Below the pieces are notes generated by a model. It did no database searches, was not told where the DNA came from, and saw only the letters and a list, made by a program, of their open reading frames with translations. A stretch of DNA of 64,000 nucleotides from assembly GCF_000733925.1 (NCBI RefSeq), contig NZ_JPOO01000001.1, positions 310,001-374,000 on the forward strand, written 5' to 3'. A program made the translations under genes and the position numbers. The DNA comes from Arenibacter algicola (lineage in GTDB: Bacteria > Bacteroidota > Bacteroidia > Flavobacteriales > Flavobacteriaceae). Positions 19,701 through 28,113 of this stretch are shown here, one piece after another. The first letter of the stretch is position 1. Each line of letters starts with the position of its first letter.

Positions 19701-20332
19701 GGCAAGGCGGGGATTTCTTCTCCGAATCCATGAAGAGAATGGCACGTTCTGGAAAAATAGAGGACTGGCAAAATGGAATCAGCTCCAGCACCTTTTCTGG
19801 TGTTTTAGATGCTAATTCTTTTCCGGATGGTGCTGCCTTGGCCAATGAAATCAAATCTAACCCTATTTATAGAGACAACGATGTCTGGATTGGTGGGCGA
19901 AATGAAGAATTAGGTGGGTTTGAATTTAACGGAAATTACAATGGAGCCTTCTTTCCAGGGGTAATAGACAATGGTGATGGTACCTACACCGAAAATTTTG
20001 GAGATGTTGGCACAAAATTATTTGACGCCTATAGAGTGGTTGAATCTAGCGGTAGTTATTGGAGAACCGGTTATGCTTTTATGTACGACGCATCTTTTGT
20101 TAAATTAAGAGACATCACCATGACCTATGCACTACCAGCCGAGGTTGCCAAGTTTATTTCGGCTGATAACGTAGCCATATCCGTATATGCCAAGAATGTT
20201 ATGCTTTGGACCGCAGCCGGTATCGGAATCGACCCTGAGCTTGCCTATGATCAGGGAACCCAAGGGTTTGAAAAATGGAATGTGGCCCCTTGGACTATTC
20301 CTGTAGGCCTTCGACTAAACATAAGTTTCTAA
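16760..20332 (+). CDS. SusC/RagA-type TonB-dependent transporter with STN domain
   Basis: 1190-residue outer-membrane importer. After a signal peptide (TTLLLFIALFNIRANNYAQ) comes an STN signalling domain (about 45-115, ISLDLKEVSIEKVLNEIESHTEFKFLY), a carboxypeptidase-regulatory-like domain (VQGIVKDSDGMILAGANVVIKGTTKGVVTDFDGYFSI), the TonB box/plug start (MDEVVVTALGMKREKRALGYSV), the plug (VSILKGASAAALYGSRAGNGVILVTTKSG) and a long beta-barrel ending in LRLNISF with a C-terminal Phe. The STN domain means it also senses substrate and signals through the FecR protein encoded just upstream. The substrate is unknown because no degradative enzyme flanks the pair. The SusD-type gene follows 12 bases later. 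Confidence 0.93.
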   Translation: MKILLKIRSRLLCPPELSLKMKLTTLLLFIALFNIRANNYAQNTRISLDLKEVSIEKVLNEIESHTEFKFLYNLKDVDISKIVTLKVNKEKVRSILNTLFLNTNVSYEVLDKHIILKRNENKDIKNVPLKTDDTPIQSEVQGIVKDSDGMILAGANVVIKGTTKGVVTDFDGYFSIAVPNSQTVLVFSYIGMETKEVVVGNNTNLDVVMNPSAQKMDEVVVTALGMKREKRALGYSVGEVDSEKINLVPQENALGGLSSRVSGLDIRRSGNDLNAETYVYIRGRTSLSGNDEPLVVVDGSPVGSTAVLGNISAMNIQSVSILKGASAAALYGSRAGNGVILVTTKSGEGLKKGIGVSFSSTVTLNTPYKYFETQDQFTNGQRGIFDEATWQHWYGPGEGGSAVQWNSNGEAVPLKFYKDPQKDYFRTGVTTINDASISGNYDKGSFRLAVSHLKGEGYSPGTELQKLGFRLNTTYKITDNVNVSTNFDVSNPNSDNNPVKVLGGDDQYFDLFNIAPHININDLKGDYWETPNVEQRNVTDGYNNPWFSANERKNKFDKLSGFGNIKLDWEITSNFNAMARVAYSGNYNKVETLKPWSFQGFGGGTTKPTGAYNLDNSSSKETNVDVLFSYDKKFGDFRISPSVGGNILNSEVNTYSSGGDNLVLPGLFTLSNVSRGGLEYSSGTFKKAVYSVYGMATLSYKNMLYLDLTARNDWSSTLPTENRSYFYPSASGSVLVSEMFQMPSWISLLKIRSGWAEVGKDTDPYLIHPTLTQGFWGDDFTYSLPSSMPNTKLKPEIATSYEVGTDLGFFKGRLGLEATYYKTQNKNQILNVNVSPLTGYTSTTINAGNVENYGFEFGLNVVPIRTEDLEWNMNFNFTTQESKLVELVDGIDRVDFGGGTDGGAFTRVGGIIGDMYSPYIKKVEEGEYAGWNLLDSNGRWVDDRARENQIKVGNFNNDFAVGMNTSIKYKNFTLSASFDWRQGGDFFSESMKRMARSGKIEDWQNGISSSTFSGVLDANSFPDGAALANEIKSNPIYRDNDVWIGGRNEELGGFEFNGNYNGAFFPGVIDNGDGTYTENFGDVGTKLFDAYRVVESSGSYWRTGYAFMYDASFVKLRDITMTYALPAEVAKFISADNVAISVYAKNVMLWTAAGIGIDPELAYDQGTQGFEKWNVAPWTIPVGLRLNISF

Positions 20333-20344
20333 AAATAATATAAG

Positions 20345-22081
20345 ATGACTGGAATAAAGAAAAATATAATCGCAATTTTATTGCCAATGGTAGTACTTTT
20401 TGCTGCAGGGTGCTCCGAATCTTTGGAGGATATAAATGTGAGCCCCAATAGTTTACCAGATACCGAGATAGACATTAAATTTGTGCTGACCGGTATTTTG
20501 TCCCAATCTGCAACTATAACTGCTGATCTTAATATGGGTGCCGCAGAGATTACTGCTACGACCCAATATTTGCAACGTGACTTTACAAGTTATGACCGAT
20601 TTAATTTTAATTGGCAGGCCTCGAGTTTTGCTGGCTATTATGAACCTTTAAAAGATAGTGACTATATCTTCGAAAGGGCAGAAAGCGAAAAAACAGGGAA
20701 GGTAAAAGATTACTATCAGGGGGTTGCACTAATCATGAAATCGTATTGGTATGGAATGTTGACGTCTGTTTTTGGGGATTTGCCATACACGAATGCACTC
20801 CAAGCAGAAAAGGGAGGAGATGAATTTTTTAAACCTGTTTATGATGATCAACTGACTATTTTTAAGGGAATAATAAATGATTTGGGTCAGGCCAATACCC
20901 TTCTAACGGGAGTTGGGGTCATACAAGAAGTTGCGGATGCAGACGTTGTGTATCAAGGAGACGCCTTAAAGTGGCGTAAACTTGCGAATTCCTTACGCCT
21001 TAGGTATTATATGCGATTATCAGAAAAGGGAGGTATTGATATTAATCCAGCTGCAGAAATTTCAGCTATAGTGGGGAACAGTGCAGAATATCCTATTTTA
21101 GTTAATAATGACGACAATGCGGCCATCGGATTTGTGGGAACCAATAGCGACAACAGTTGGTACGGAGGTCCCTTAAGAAGTAGTAATCGCTCTGAATTTT
21201 ATCGTAGGAAACCATCAGCTACTATTGTTAATGATTTGACTGCCCTGGGCGATCCCAGACTAACTGCTTGGGTACGACCAGTGGATGTTCAAATTTTCGA
21301 GGGTGCCACCGATGAAATTGTAGAGGAAGATGGCGTGATAAAACGATATACCACTGTAGATGTTAACACAATAAATAATGATTTAAATAAGGAGAATAAT
21401 ATTGATACCTCCTTATTTGTAGGTTTGCCAGTCGCCTTAACGGATCCTAACCAATTTCAGAAATTTGCGGATGGTATCAATGCTAATGAGGTAATTGCGT
21501 CTCTAGATGGTAGCGTATATCTTGCTGCGGCATCTAACCCACATGCTTCTTATCTAACTGAAATGTATGCAGAGGATGCCCATCCAATGGTAAAGGCGGT
21601 ACTAATGAATGCTGCTGAGGTACAATTTATTTTGGCTGAGGCAAGTGTCCGAGGGTGGATATCCAATAGCGCTTTGGATTATTACAATAGTGGTATTCGA
21701 TTGTCAATGGGGCAGTATGGAATTTCAGACGGAGACCCATCTACGGTGTATGATAAAGATAACAACACCCTTGTTCCTTTTGATCAAGGAATGTATATGG
21801 CACAGGTGCAACAGATATTTAATGATGCTACTGACAAAATGGTGCCTATAATGCACCAAAAATGGATTTCTCAATGGCTTACTCCGGAATCATGGTTCGA
21901 TTGGCGTAGAACTGGACTTCCAAATTTAAGTGTCAACATTATAGCTGGGACTAAGGGACAAGAGATACCTGTTAGGTTTTATTATGATGATCCTTTTAAT
22001 GAAGAGAATATGTTGCAAGCCATAGGTAAATTGCAGCCTGCTGAAAACGATCAGTGGTCTAAAATGTGGTTGCTGCAATAA
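20345..22081 (+). CDS. SusD/RagB-type substrate-binding lipoprotein
   Basis: 578 residues. Lipoprotein signal peptide with lipobox FAAGC (Cys about 23) followed by SESLEDINVSPNSLPD, the usual opening of the SusD-like group often found with oligopeptide or glycan transporters. Helical TPR-like segments follow, with ALIMKSYWYGMLTSVFGDLPYTNALQ, DALKWRKLANSLRLRYYMRLS and LNAAEVQFILAEASVRGWI; the C-terminal PESWFDWRRTGLPNL is diagnostic. It caps the SusC barrel on the cell surface and captures ligand. It is separated from susC by 12 bases and followed by a strong terminator. Confidence 0.92.
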   Translation: MTGIKKNIIAILLPMVVLFAAGCSESLEDINVSPNSLPDTEIDIKFVLTGILSQSATITADLNMGAAEITATTQYLQRDFTSYDRFNFNWQASSFAGYYEPLKDSDYIFERAESEKTGKVKDYYQGVALIMKSYWYGMLTSVFGDLPYTNALQAEKGGDEFFKPVYDDQLTIFKGIINDLGQANTLLTGVGVIQEVADADVVYQGDALKWRKLANSLRLRYYMRLSEKGGIDINPAAEISAIVGNSAEYPILVNNDDNAAIGFVGTNSDNSWYGGPLRSSNRSEFYRRKPSATIVNDLTALGDPRLTAWVRPVDVQIFEGATDEIVEEDGVIKRYTTVDVNTINNDLNKENNIDTSLFVGLPVALTDPNQFQKFADGINANEVIASLDGSVYLAAASNPHASYLTEMYAEDAHPMVKAVLMNAAEVQFILAEASVRGWISNSALDYYNSGIRLSMGQYGISDGDPSTVYDKDNNTLVPFDQGMYMAQVQQIFNDATDKMVPIMHQKWISQWLTPESWFDWRRTGLPNLSVNIIAGTKGQEIPVRFYYDDPFNEENMLQAIGKLQPAENDQWSKMWLLQ

Positions 22082-22110
22082 TCTAAATCCAAGTCATTTG
22101 AGATTTTTTT

Positions 22111-22150
22111 CCAGACCTGTTTGCCATGCGCATACAGGTCTGGTTTTTTT
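22111..22150 (+). terminator. Strong rho-independent terminator of the SusCD operon
   Basis: Perfect ten-base arms CCAGACCTGT (22111-22120) and ACAGGTCTGG (22134-22143) with a 13-base loop and a run of seven T (22144-22150), 29 bases after the SusD stop and before the convergent sigma gene. Confidence 0.88.
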
Positions 22151-22273
22151 GTAAACTATTCTCGTTGATGGTAAAGACTATTGGATTATTTTATAAACCT
22201 TCGTGCAGATTTATCCTTGGGATAGGTTATAATTCTCACTTTAGCAAATAATAGAAGAAGAACTGTTTTTTGG

Positions 22274-22864
22274 TTAGTTCAATTTTATAAAAGAAAAGAG
22301 AATCATGGCTAATTTCTTTATTTTCGTCTCAGTTTTTTTTCTAATTGTGCTATAGGCTTGGGCAATTTGGTATTCCACGGTTTTAATGGATATATTTAAA
22401 TAGGTCGCAATTTCGGAGTTGGTCAGGCCATCTTGTTTGCTCAATAAAAAAATTTGTTTGCATCTAGTAGGTAAATGTTCCACTTCCCTTTTTATCAAAG
22501 CGATCTTATCTTCCACTAATTCGTGGTTGTTATCGTCCACGGCATAATTCAGGGCTTGCTTATAGGCTTCATTGATGATTGTAGAAGATTTCTTTCTTCT
22601 GTAATCATCAATATATTCATTGTAAACCGATTTGTACAAAAGCCCTTGAAAGGACTCTTTGATATTAATATTTTGTCTGCACTCCCATAATCGTAAAAAG
22701 ACGTTTTGAACTATATCCTGGGCCTGAGGGTAATCATTGGTGTAGCTATAGGCGTAGATCAAAAGTTTTTTGTAGTAGGCTTCCATCACCTGTTCAAATG
22801 CTTTCTCTTCTCCTGCGATGAGTTGTCCAACTAAAACTAAGGTATGGCGATCAGCATTGGTCAT
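22274..22864 (-). CDS. ECF RNA polymerase sigma-70 factor
   Basis: 196 residues. Region 2 is visible at about 20-85 (EKAFEQVMEAYYKKLLIYAYSYTNDYPQAQDIVQNVFLRLWECRQ), and region 4 at about 130-185 (LPTRCKQIFLLSKQDGLTNSEIATYLNISIKTVEYQIAQAYSTI), a helix-turn-helix that reads the -35 element. This is the Bacteroidota expansion type that pairs with FecR anti-sigma factors. It is the nearest sigma gene to the FecR/SusCD set but lies at its far end on the opposite strand, so it needs its own promoter. Pairing with the FecR at 15476 is inferred from proximity. Confidence 0.9.
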   Translation of the reverse strand: MTNADRHTLVLVGQLIAGEEKAFEQVMEAYYKKLLIYAYSYTNDYPQAQDIVQNVFLRLWECRQNINIKESFQGLLYKSVYNEYIDDYRRKKSSTIINEAYKQALNYAVDDNNHELVEDKIALIKREVEHLPTRCKQIFLLSKQDGLTNSEIATYLNISIKTVEYQIAQAYSTIRKKTETKIKKLAMILFSFIKLN

Positions 22865-23228
22865 TAGGGGGTGATTGTCCAGGTTTTATAATTTGTGCAA
22901 GGAACTAAAAAGGTAAGTATTCAAAGTTGCTTCATTGTTATTAAATCAATATATGTAGGTAAATATTATCTATACAGTATGTTAATGTACTTAATATTTT
23001 GAATTTTAAAAAATAAAATCTAAGTACTATAGATTTCACTAATTCTAGGCATTAAAGTTTTTGTGTGTATATGTAGTTCTAGGCATAGAACTCGTAACGG
23101 GATAATCCGGAATATTGACTTTTAGCGGATTTGCTCGGTAAGTTTTTAGTCGGACATATAATATAGAAAGGTACATTAAGCAATGAGCAAACCCTCAAGT
23201 TGCCCAATTGAATTATCTCGAAGATTGC
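22865..23228. other. Intergenic region upstream of the sigma gene
   Basis: About 360 AT-rich bases, no gene seen. It holds a ten-base direct repeat TTCTAGGCAT at 23043-23052 and 23077-23086 (34 bases apart, about three helical turns), the second copy overlapping an AGTTCT/AGAACT inverted repeat at 23075-23092. These could be regulator-binding sites for the leftward sigma gene about 180 bases away. Confidence 0.4.
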
Positions 23229-24407
23229 TTATTGAAAAGCCGGTAGCCCCGTAATGTCCGCACCTGTAATCAATAGGTGGATGTCATGTGTGCCCTCATA
23301 GGTGATGACACTTTCAAGATTCATCATATGGCGCATAATGCTGTATTCTCCAGTTATGCCCATTCCGCCCAAGACCTGTCTGGCCTCCCGGGCTATCTTG
23401 ATCGCCATATCCACGTTGTTGCGCTTGGCCATTGAAATTTGTGCCGTAGTGGCCCTCCCTTCGTTTTTCAATTGACCCAATCGGAATGCCAATAATTGTG
23501 CTTTGGTGATTTCGGTAATCATCTCGGCCAATTTTTTTTGCTGCAATTGGGTGGCTGCAATAGGTTTACCAAATTGTATGCGTTCCTTGGCATATCTCAG
23601 GGCAGTATCATAACAATCCATAGCAGCACCTATAGCGCCCCAGGCAATTCCGTAGCGGGCGGAATCCAAGCAGCCTAGAGGTGCACCAAGCCCATTTTTA
23701 CCAGGTAGTAGATTTTCTTTAGGAACTTTTACATTATCAAAGATTAATTCGCCGGTCGCCGAAGCACGTAAAGACCATTTATTATGGGTCTCGGGTGTGG
23801 TAAAGCCTTCCATTCCACGTTCTACGATAAGTCCGTGGATACGTCCTTCTTCATTCTTAGCCCACACTACCGCTATATCTGCAAAAGGGGAGTTGGAAAT
23901 CCAAAGTTTGGCACCGTTTAGTAGAAAATGATCGCCTTTATCCGCAAACTTGGTTTCCATACCACTAGGGTTGGAACCATGATTGGGTTCTGTTAATCCA
24001 AAGCAGCCCATAAATTCGCCGGAGGCCAATTTAGGCAGGTATTTTTTTCGCTGCTCCTCAGTGCCATAGGCAAAAATAGGATACATTACCAAAGACGATT
24101 GTACCGAGGCGGTAGAGCGAACCCCACTATCTCCACGTTCTATTTCCTGCATAATTAGCCCGTAGCTTATTTGGTCCAGTCCGGCACCTCCATATTCTTC
24201 TGGGATATAGGGTCCGAAGGCGCCAATTTCAGATAGGCCTTTAATGATTTGTTTTGGGAACTCCGCCTTTTGGGCATATTCTTCTATTATCGGGGAAATA
24301 TCCCGCTTTACCCACTGTCTGGCAGCATCGCGAACCAATTTATGTTCTTCGGATAAAAGGTCGTCTAAATTGTAATAATCAGGAGCTTCAAACAAATCGG
24401 GTCGCAT
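23229..24407 (-). CDS. Acyl-CoA dehydrogenase, glutaryl-CoA dehydrogenase-like
   Basis: 392 residues from the ATG at 24407 (MRPDLFEAPDYYNLDDLL); an in-frame start at 24467 would add a hydrophobic leader not expected in this family. FAD-dependent acyl-CoA dehydrogenase fold: FGLTEPNHGSNPSGMETKF is the flavin/substrate signature and QVLGGMGITGEYSIMRHMMNLESVITYEGTHDIHLLITG carries the catalytic Glu within YEGT and the C-terminal FAD contacts. RYGIAWGAIGAAMDCYDTALRYAKERIQFGKPI and the overall similarity point to glutaryl-CoA dehydrogenase, which oxidises and decarboxylates glutaryl-CoA in lysine and tryptophan breakdown. Other short-chain substrates cannot be excluded. Confidence 0.85.
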   Translation of the reverse strand: MRPDLFEAPDYYNLDDLLSEEHKLVRDAARQWVKRDISPIIEEYAQKAEFPKQIIKGLSEIGAFGPYIPEEYGGAGLDQISYGLIMQEIERGDSGVRSTASVQSSLVMYPIFAYGTEEQRKKYLPKLASGEFMGCFGLTEPNHGSNPSGMETKFADKGDHFLLNGAKLWISNSPFADIAVVWAKNEEGRIHGLIVERGMEGFTTPETHNKWSLRASATGELIFDNVKVPKENLLPGKNGLGAPLGCLDSARYGIAWGAIGAAMDCYDTALRYAKERIQFGKPIAATQLQQKKLAEMITEITKAQLLAFRLGQLKNEGRATTAQISMAKRNNVDMAIKIAREARQVLGGMGITGEYSIMRHMMNLESVITYEGTHDIHLLITGADITGLPAFQ

Positions 24408-24480
24408 AAAATTAATTTTAGAATCAAAAATAAACAAATTAAGGATTTGTTTAAAAATATAACACAAGAAAGTGCGATTG

Positions 24481-25194
24481 TTACATTTTTAAATAGAAAT
24501 CTTTTGTCAGATCTATATATTCCTTAGTGTATTCGTGACGTGCGGATTCTATGGTGAGATTTTCAATCTCAACGGAAGTCTTCCCAACTTGTAATTCCAA
24601 CAAGCTTCGTTTAATCCCGGATGTAGGATTCCCTTTAATGCGCAAAAGCCGGCTGGGATATAGGTTCACTGTGGCTGCCAATTCCAAAAATATTTCCTCT
24701 TCCTTAAAAGGGATGATGGTAGAAAAGGTTCCGTTATTGGCCAAGAGTTTCACAACACTAGTTAAAAGGTCCTCAAAGGGCAAGGATTGGTTTTGTCTGG
24801 CCATATCCCTGGATTCATTGCCACTGGGCACTATTTCGGAGTAGAATGGCGGATTGGATACGATAAGGTCGTACTTATCGTCCATTTCATCCACAAATTC
24901 GTCCAGAGATGCGTGGTAACAGAATAATCTATCGGCCCAATTAGATGCTTCAAAATTCTCTACACATTGCTCATAGGCATCTTCATCTATCTCTATGGCG
25001 TCTATGGTCTCTGCATGGCTCCTTTGCGCGAGCATCAAAGCGACGACACCTGTTCCTGCCCCGATATCCAGAATGGATTGGGGTTGGCGCTCCAAGGAGG
25101 TCCAGGCCCCTAATAAAACCCCATCAGTGCCGATTTTCATGGCACAGCGATCCTGATGTATTTGGAATTGTTTAAATTGGAAGGGTTTGGTCAT
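24481..25194 (-). CDS. trmN6: tRNA1(Val) adenine-37 N6-methyltransferase
   Basis: 237-residue class I methyltransferase. SAM-binding motif I is ILDIGAGTGVVALMLAQR and the catalytic motif LIVSNPPFYSE is the NPPF/Y signature of N6-adenine methyltransferases. The opening FKQFQIHQDRCAMKIGTDGVLLGAW is specific for the YfiC/TrmN6 family, which methylates A37 of tRNA1(Val). It precedes the acyl-CoA dehydrogenase gene on the same strand with about 73 bases between, and is preceded by the sulfatase gene 31 bases away, so the three may share a transcript without a common pathway. Confidence 0.88.
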   Translation of the reverse strand: MTKPFQFKQFQIHQDRCAMKIGTDGVLLGAWTSLERQPQSILDIGAGTGVVALMLAQRSHAETIDAIEIDEDAYEQCVENFEASNWADRLFCYHASLDEFVDEMDDKYDLIVSNPPFYSEIVPSGNESRDMARQNQSLPFEDLLTSVVKLLANNGTFSTIIPFKEEEIFLELAATVNLYPSRLLRIKGNPTSGIKRSLLELQVGKTSVEIENLTIESARHEYTKEYIDLTKDFYLKM

Positions 25195-25225
25195 GAAAAA
25201 TCTTGTTTATAATAGTTGGCTGTAC

Positions 25226-26653
25226 TTATTCCGCTTTTCCTGCCTCCCTGTTTTTGGTGCCTTCCAGCTCTAGAAGGGAATCCCCTAGTTCGTGGCGCAT
25301 TTCATTGGCCAAGACCTTTATTTTGTCCACCACTTCTGGATATTCTTCGGCCACGTTGTTGGTTTCACTTATATCCGTTGTAACATCATAAAGTTCTATT
25401 TCTTCCATTTCTATCATTCGGTACTCCCCTGGAAGCCCATCCTTACCTGGCTCTTGTCCGTCCATGGTCCGGTAAGTGTGCGGAAAGTACATTTTCCATG
25501 TTCCGTAACGGACCCCCATGAGTTCGTTTATTCTATAGTAAAAGAAATAGGCTTCTTGCGGACTCTCTTGGCTTTCCCCAGTGAGCAGAGACAAGGCGCT
25601 TTTTCCGTCGATGGTTAAATTGGGCAATCTGGCCCCTGTCATCTCTGCTATGGTAGGTAGGATGTCTATGGCCATGACCGGTATATCAATGGTTTTTCCG
25701 GGAGTTATTTTGTTGGGGTATCTCATAATGAAGGGTTCGCGCTGTGCACCTTCCCAGGCGGTTCCCTTTCCTTCCCTAAAGGGCAGTGCGCTGCCTGCAT
25801 GGTTGCCATAGGAAAGCCAGGGCCCATTGTCCGAAGTAAAGATTACCACAGTATTGTCCTCAAGGCCATTCTTTTTCAGGGCAGCCAATATTTCGCCCAC
25901 GGACCAGTCGATCTCCATAATGACATCGCCGTATAATCCTCTTTCTGATTTTCCTTTAAATTTATCCGATACAAATAGTGGTACATGGGGTTGCGGATGG
26001 GGTACATATAGAAAGAAAGGATTGTTTTTATTTCTGTTGATGAAATCCACACTCCTTTCTGTGATTTGGGTGGTCAGTTGGGATTGATCTGTTAACGTGT
26101 CCAAAACTGTTTCATTTTCATAAAGTGGCAGGGGGCCAAAATTGAATACTGTTCCCTGCTGAGGGTGGTAGGGCCACATATCGTTGGAGTAGGGGATGCC
26201 AAAGAATTCATCGAAGCCATGTCTCGTAGGTAAGAATTTTGGGCTATCTCCCAAATGCCATTTTCCAAAAATAGCGGTTTTGTACCCAATGTTTTTCAGC
26301 ATTTCCGCTATTGTCATCTCCGATGCATTTATTCCTGTGGGGCTACCTGGTCCCAAGGCGTTGTGTATGCCAATACGGTTGGGGTAGCAGCCGGTCAATA
26401 TTCCTGCTCTTGAAGCGGAACATATGGGTTGCGCGGAATAAAAGCTGGTGAGTTTTATCCCATCTTTTGCCATTTGGTCCAAATGGGGGGTTTCAATATT
26501 TGGGGAGCCAAAAGTACCTACATCCTGATATCCCTGATCATCGGTGAAAATCAAAATTACATTGGGTGGAACTTCGGGTTGCAATTCTTTTTTCTTTTCC
26601 GCGCAGGAAAATAAAACCAATGAAAGGATAAACAAGGAAAGATTTCTGAACAT
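25226..26653 (-). CDS. Sulfatase lipoprotein (arylsulfatase-type)
   Basis: 475 residues with a lipoprotein signal (FILSLVLFSC, Cys17). Type I sulfatase: NVILIFTDDQGYQDVG has the first metal-binding Asp pair, and QPICSASRAGILTG contains the C-x-A-x-R site (Cys78, Arg82) whose Cys is converted to formylglycine by a separate maturase. FFLYVPHPQPHVP and VIFTSDNGPWLSYGNHAGSALPFREGKGTAWEG complete the metal and substrate site. It removes sulfate esters from a glycan or aryl ester in the periplasm or on the surface, in keeping with growth on sulfated algal polysaccharides. No polysaccharide-utilisation genes flank it, so substrate is unassigned. Confidence 0.9.
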   Translation of the reverse strand: MFRNLSLFILSLVLFSCAEKKKELQPEVPPNVILIFTDDQGYQDVGTFGSPNIETPHLDQMAKDGIKLTSFYSAQPICSASRAGILTGCYPNRIGIHNALGPGSPTGINASEMTIAEMLKNIGYKTAIFGKWHLGDSPKFLPTRHGFDEFFGIPYSNDMWPYHPQQGTVFNFGPLPLYENETVLDTLTDQSQLTTQITERSVDFINRNKNNPFFLYVPHPQPHVPLFVSDKFKGKSERGLYGDVIMEIDWSVGEILAALKKNGLEDNTVVIFTSDNGPWLSYGNHAGSALPFREGKGTAWEGAQREPFIMRYPNKITPGKTIDIPVMAIDILPTIAEMTGARLPNLTIDGKSALSLLTGESQESPQEAYFFYYRINELMGVRYGTWKMYFPHTYRTMDGQEPGKDGLPGEYRMIEMEEIELYDVTTDISETNNVAEEYPEVVDKIKVLANEMRHELGDSLLELEGTKNREAGKAE

Positions 26654-26767
26654 TATTTTAGTTTTTGATAAAGCTAAAATAATATTTTTGAAATGTTATG
26701 ACCTAATAATTGTAAGTAGTATATCCGATAATTGGTATTGCACTTTTGGGAGTGGCTGTTGTCCCTG

Positions 26768-27355
26768 CTAATCCCCGTTATAATAGTTGTTTTTAATGGA
26801 ATCCATCATTATTTTTCCTTCGGAAATTGAGCTTACCAAATTCCAAAGATTTTCTGAAATCAAGGGCTTTAAGGGTTGGTTCAATTGTGGGATTTTCGGA
26901 AACACCTGTTGTAGTTTTTTGTCCCATACTTTGTAATATTTCAGGAGGTCATCCGGATATACCACCTTTCGTTTCGTGCCTTCATCAATTCCCCTGAAGG
27001 GTTGTGGTATGTTCAAATATCCATAGTCGTCCGTTAGTTGTTCCCCTACATGGATATCCCTTATGGCTACCTCAAAATCATAGGCTGTGGTAAGGCAGTT
27101 GGAATTAAAACTGTGGTTTACATATCTGGCGTTGTCCCAGCAAAGTATAAATCTTCCCTTGTTGTCCCTAAAGGTATAAGTATCCAATATGGACTGATAA
27201 ATAGGTTCCAAGGATTCCAATTCGGCCGGGGTAAATTCGCGGTCCAACTTATCCAAAACCCAGGTTATGGTTCCGGCAGGAATAAATTCTGTGGCTACTA
27301 CGCCATAGCCGATCTCCTTATTGATGAATTGTAATTCTGTTTTGGGATGAATCAT
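26768..27355 (-). CDS. SET-domain protein
   Basis: 195 residues comprising little more than a SET domain. GYGVVATEFIPAGTITWVLD is the N-terminal part, RYVNHSFNSNCLTT the NHS motif that contacts S-adenosylmethionine, and VGEQLTDDYGY the conserved tyrosine segment. SET enzymes methylate lysine side chains; the bacterial examples have few known substrates (ribosomal or chromatin-like proteins). The usual cysteine-rich post-SET zinc cluster is absent. It lies between the sulfatase and rimM, on the same strand as both but separated by 114 and 217 bases. Confidence 0.8.
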   Translation of the reverse strand: MIHPKTELQFINKEIGYGVVATEFIPAGTITWVLDKLDREFTPAELESLEPIYQSILDTYTFRDNKGRFILCWDNARYVNHSFNSNCLTTAYDFEVAIRDIHVGEQLTDDYGYLNIPQPFRGIDEGTKRKVVYPDDLLKYYKVWDKKLQQVFPKIPQLNQPLKPLISENLWNLVSSISEGKIMMDSIKNNYYNGD

Positions 27356-27572
27356 TTTAACGCATAAAATAATCTCGTGAATACTGAATAGTTGTTTTCA
27401 TTTGCATATCAAAATATATTTAAGAGATCCCTCTTTTAAACAATTTGACTAGCTAAATCCAAAGGGCAAAATATTTTTGGATTTGGCCCGATCAATAAGA
27501 AATGCAATAAAGAAAGATAGATAAAATTATCATTCGTTTTATAGCGGGAGAAAAATTAAAAAGGGGGGCATT

Positions 27573-28100
27573 TTAGGATAAATAAAGGTCGACCAATCCT
27601 TCCGGGGTGTCAACAAAAATAGTCTTGTTTTCACGGTCTACCTTAACTATAATCTCGTCCCTGACCGGAATAAGTAATTGTTTGTCGCCTTTTTCTATCT
27701 CAAATAGGGCTTGGGAAGTGGTGTCGTTAATGCTTTGGATAATTCCAATATTCCCATGGACCTTGTCTTCCATGGCAAAGCCAATTACCTCGTGGTAATA
27801 GAACTTATTGCCTTTTAGTTTGGGCAAAAATTTAAGTGGGAGGTATATTTCGGAGCCCATTACCTTGTCGGCGTCCGATTCATCGGCAACCTCCTCAAAC
27901 CGTACGCGCAATAGGCTGGATTTGTGAAGTTGACTTTTTTCTATAAAAAAAGGAACCAGATTGTTTCCGAGGGAAACGAATACTGATTCCAATTTTTCGT
28001 ACAATTCGGGTTCGTCGGTATCCAATTTAATGAGTACCTCTCCCTTAAAGCTATGTTTAGAAACGATTTTACCGAGGTAGAAACACTCTTCCTTTGTCAT
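27573..28100 (-). CDS. rimM: Ribosome maturation factor RimM
   Basis: 175 residues, normal length. The N-terminal RimM domain begins ECFYLGKIVSKHSFKGEVLIKLDTDEPELYEKLESVFV, and the C-terminal PRC-barrel includes FYYHEVIGFAMEDKVHGNIGIIQSINDTTSQALFEI and LLIPVRDEIIVKVDRENKTIFVDTPEGLVDLY. It assists assembly of the 30S head by binding S19. The gene follows rpsP by 13 bases on the same strand, the classical rpsP-rimM order; trmD and rplS are not next to it here. Confidence 0.95.
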   Translation of the reverse strand: MTKEECFYLGKIVSKHSFKGEVLIKLDTDEPELYEKLESVFVSLGNNLVPFFIEKSQLHKSSLLRVRFEEVADESDADKVMGSEIYLPLKFLPKLKGNKFYYHEVIGFAMEDKVHGNIGIIQSINDTTSQALFEIEKGDKQLLIPVRDEIIVKVDRENKTIFVDTPEGLVDLYLS

Positions 28101-28113
28101 CGTTTTCTATTAG

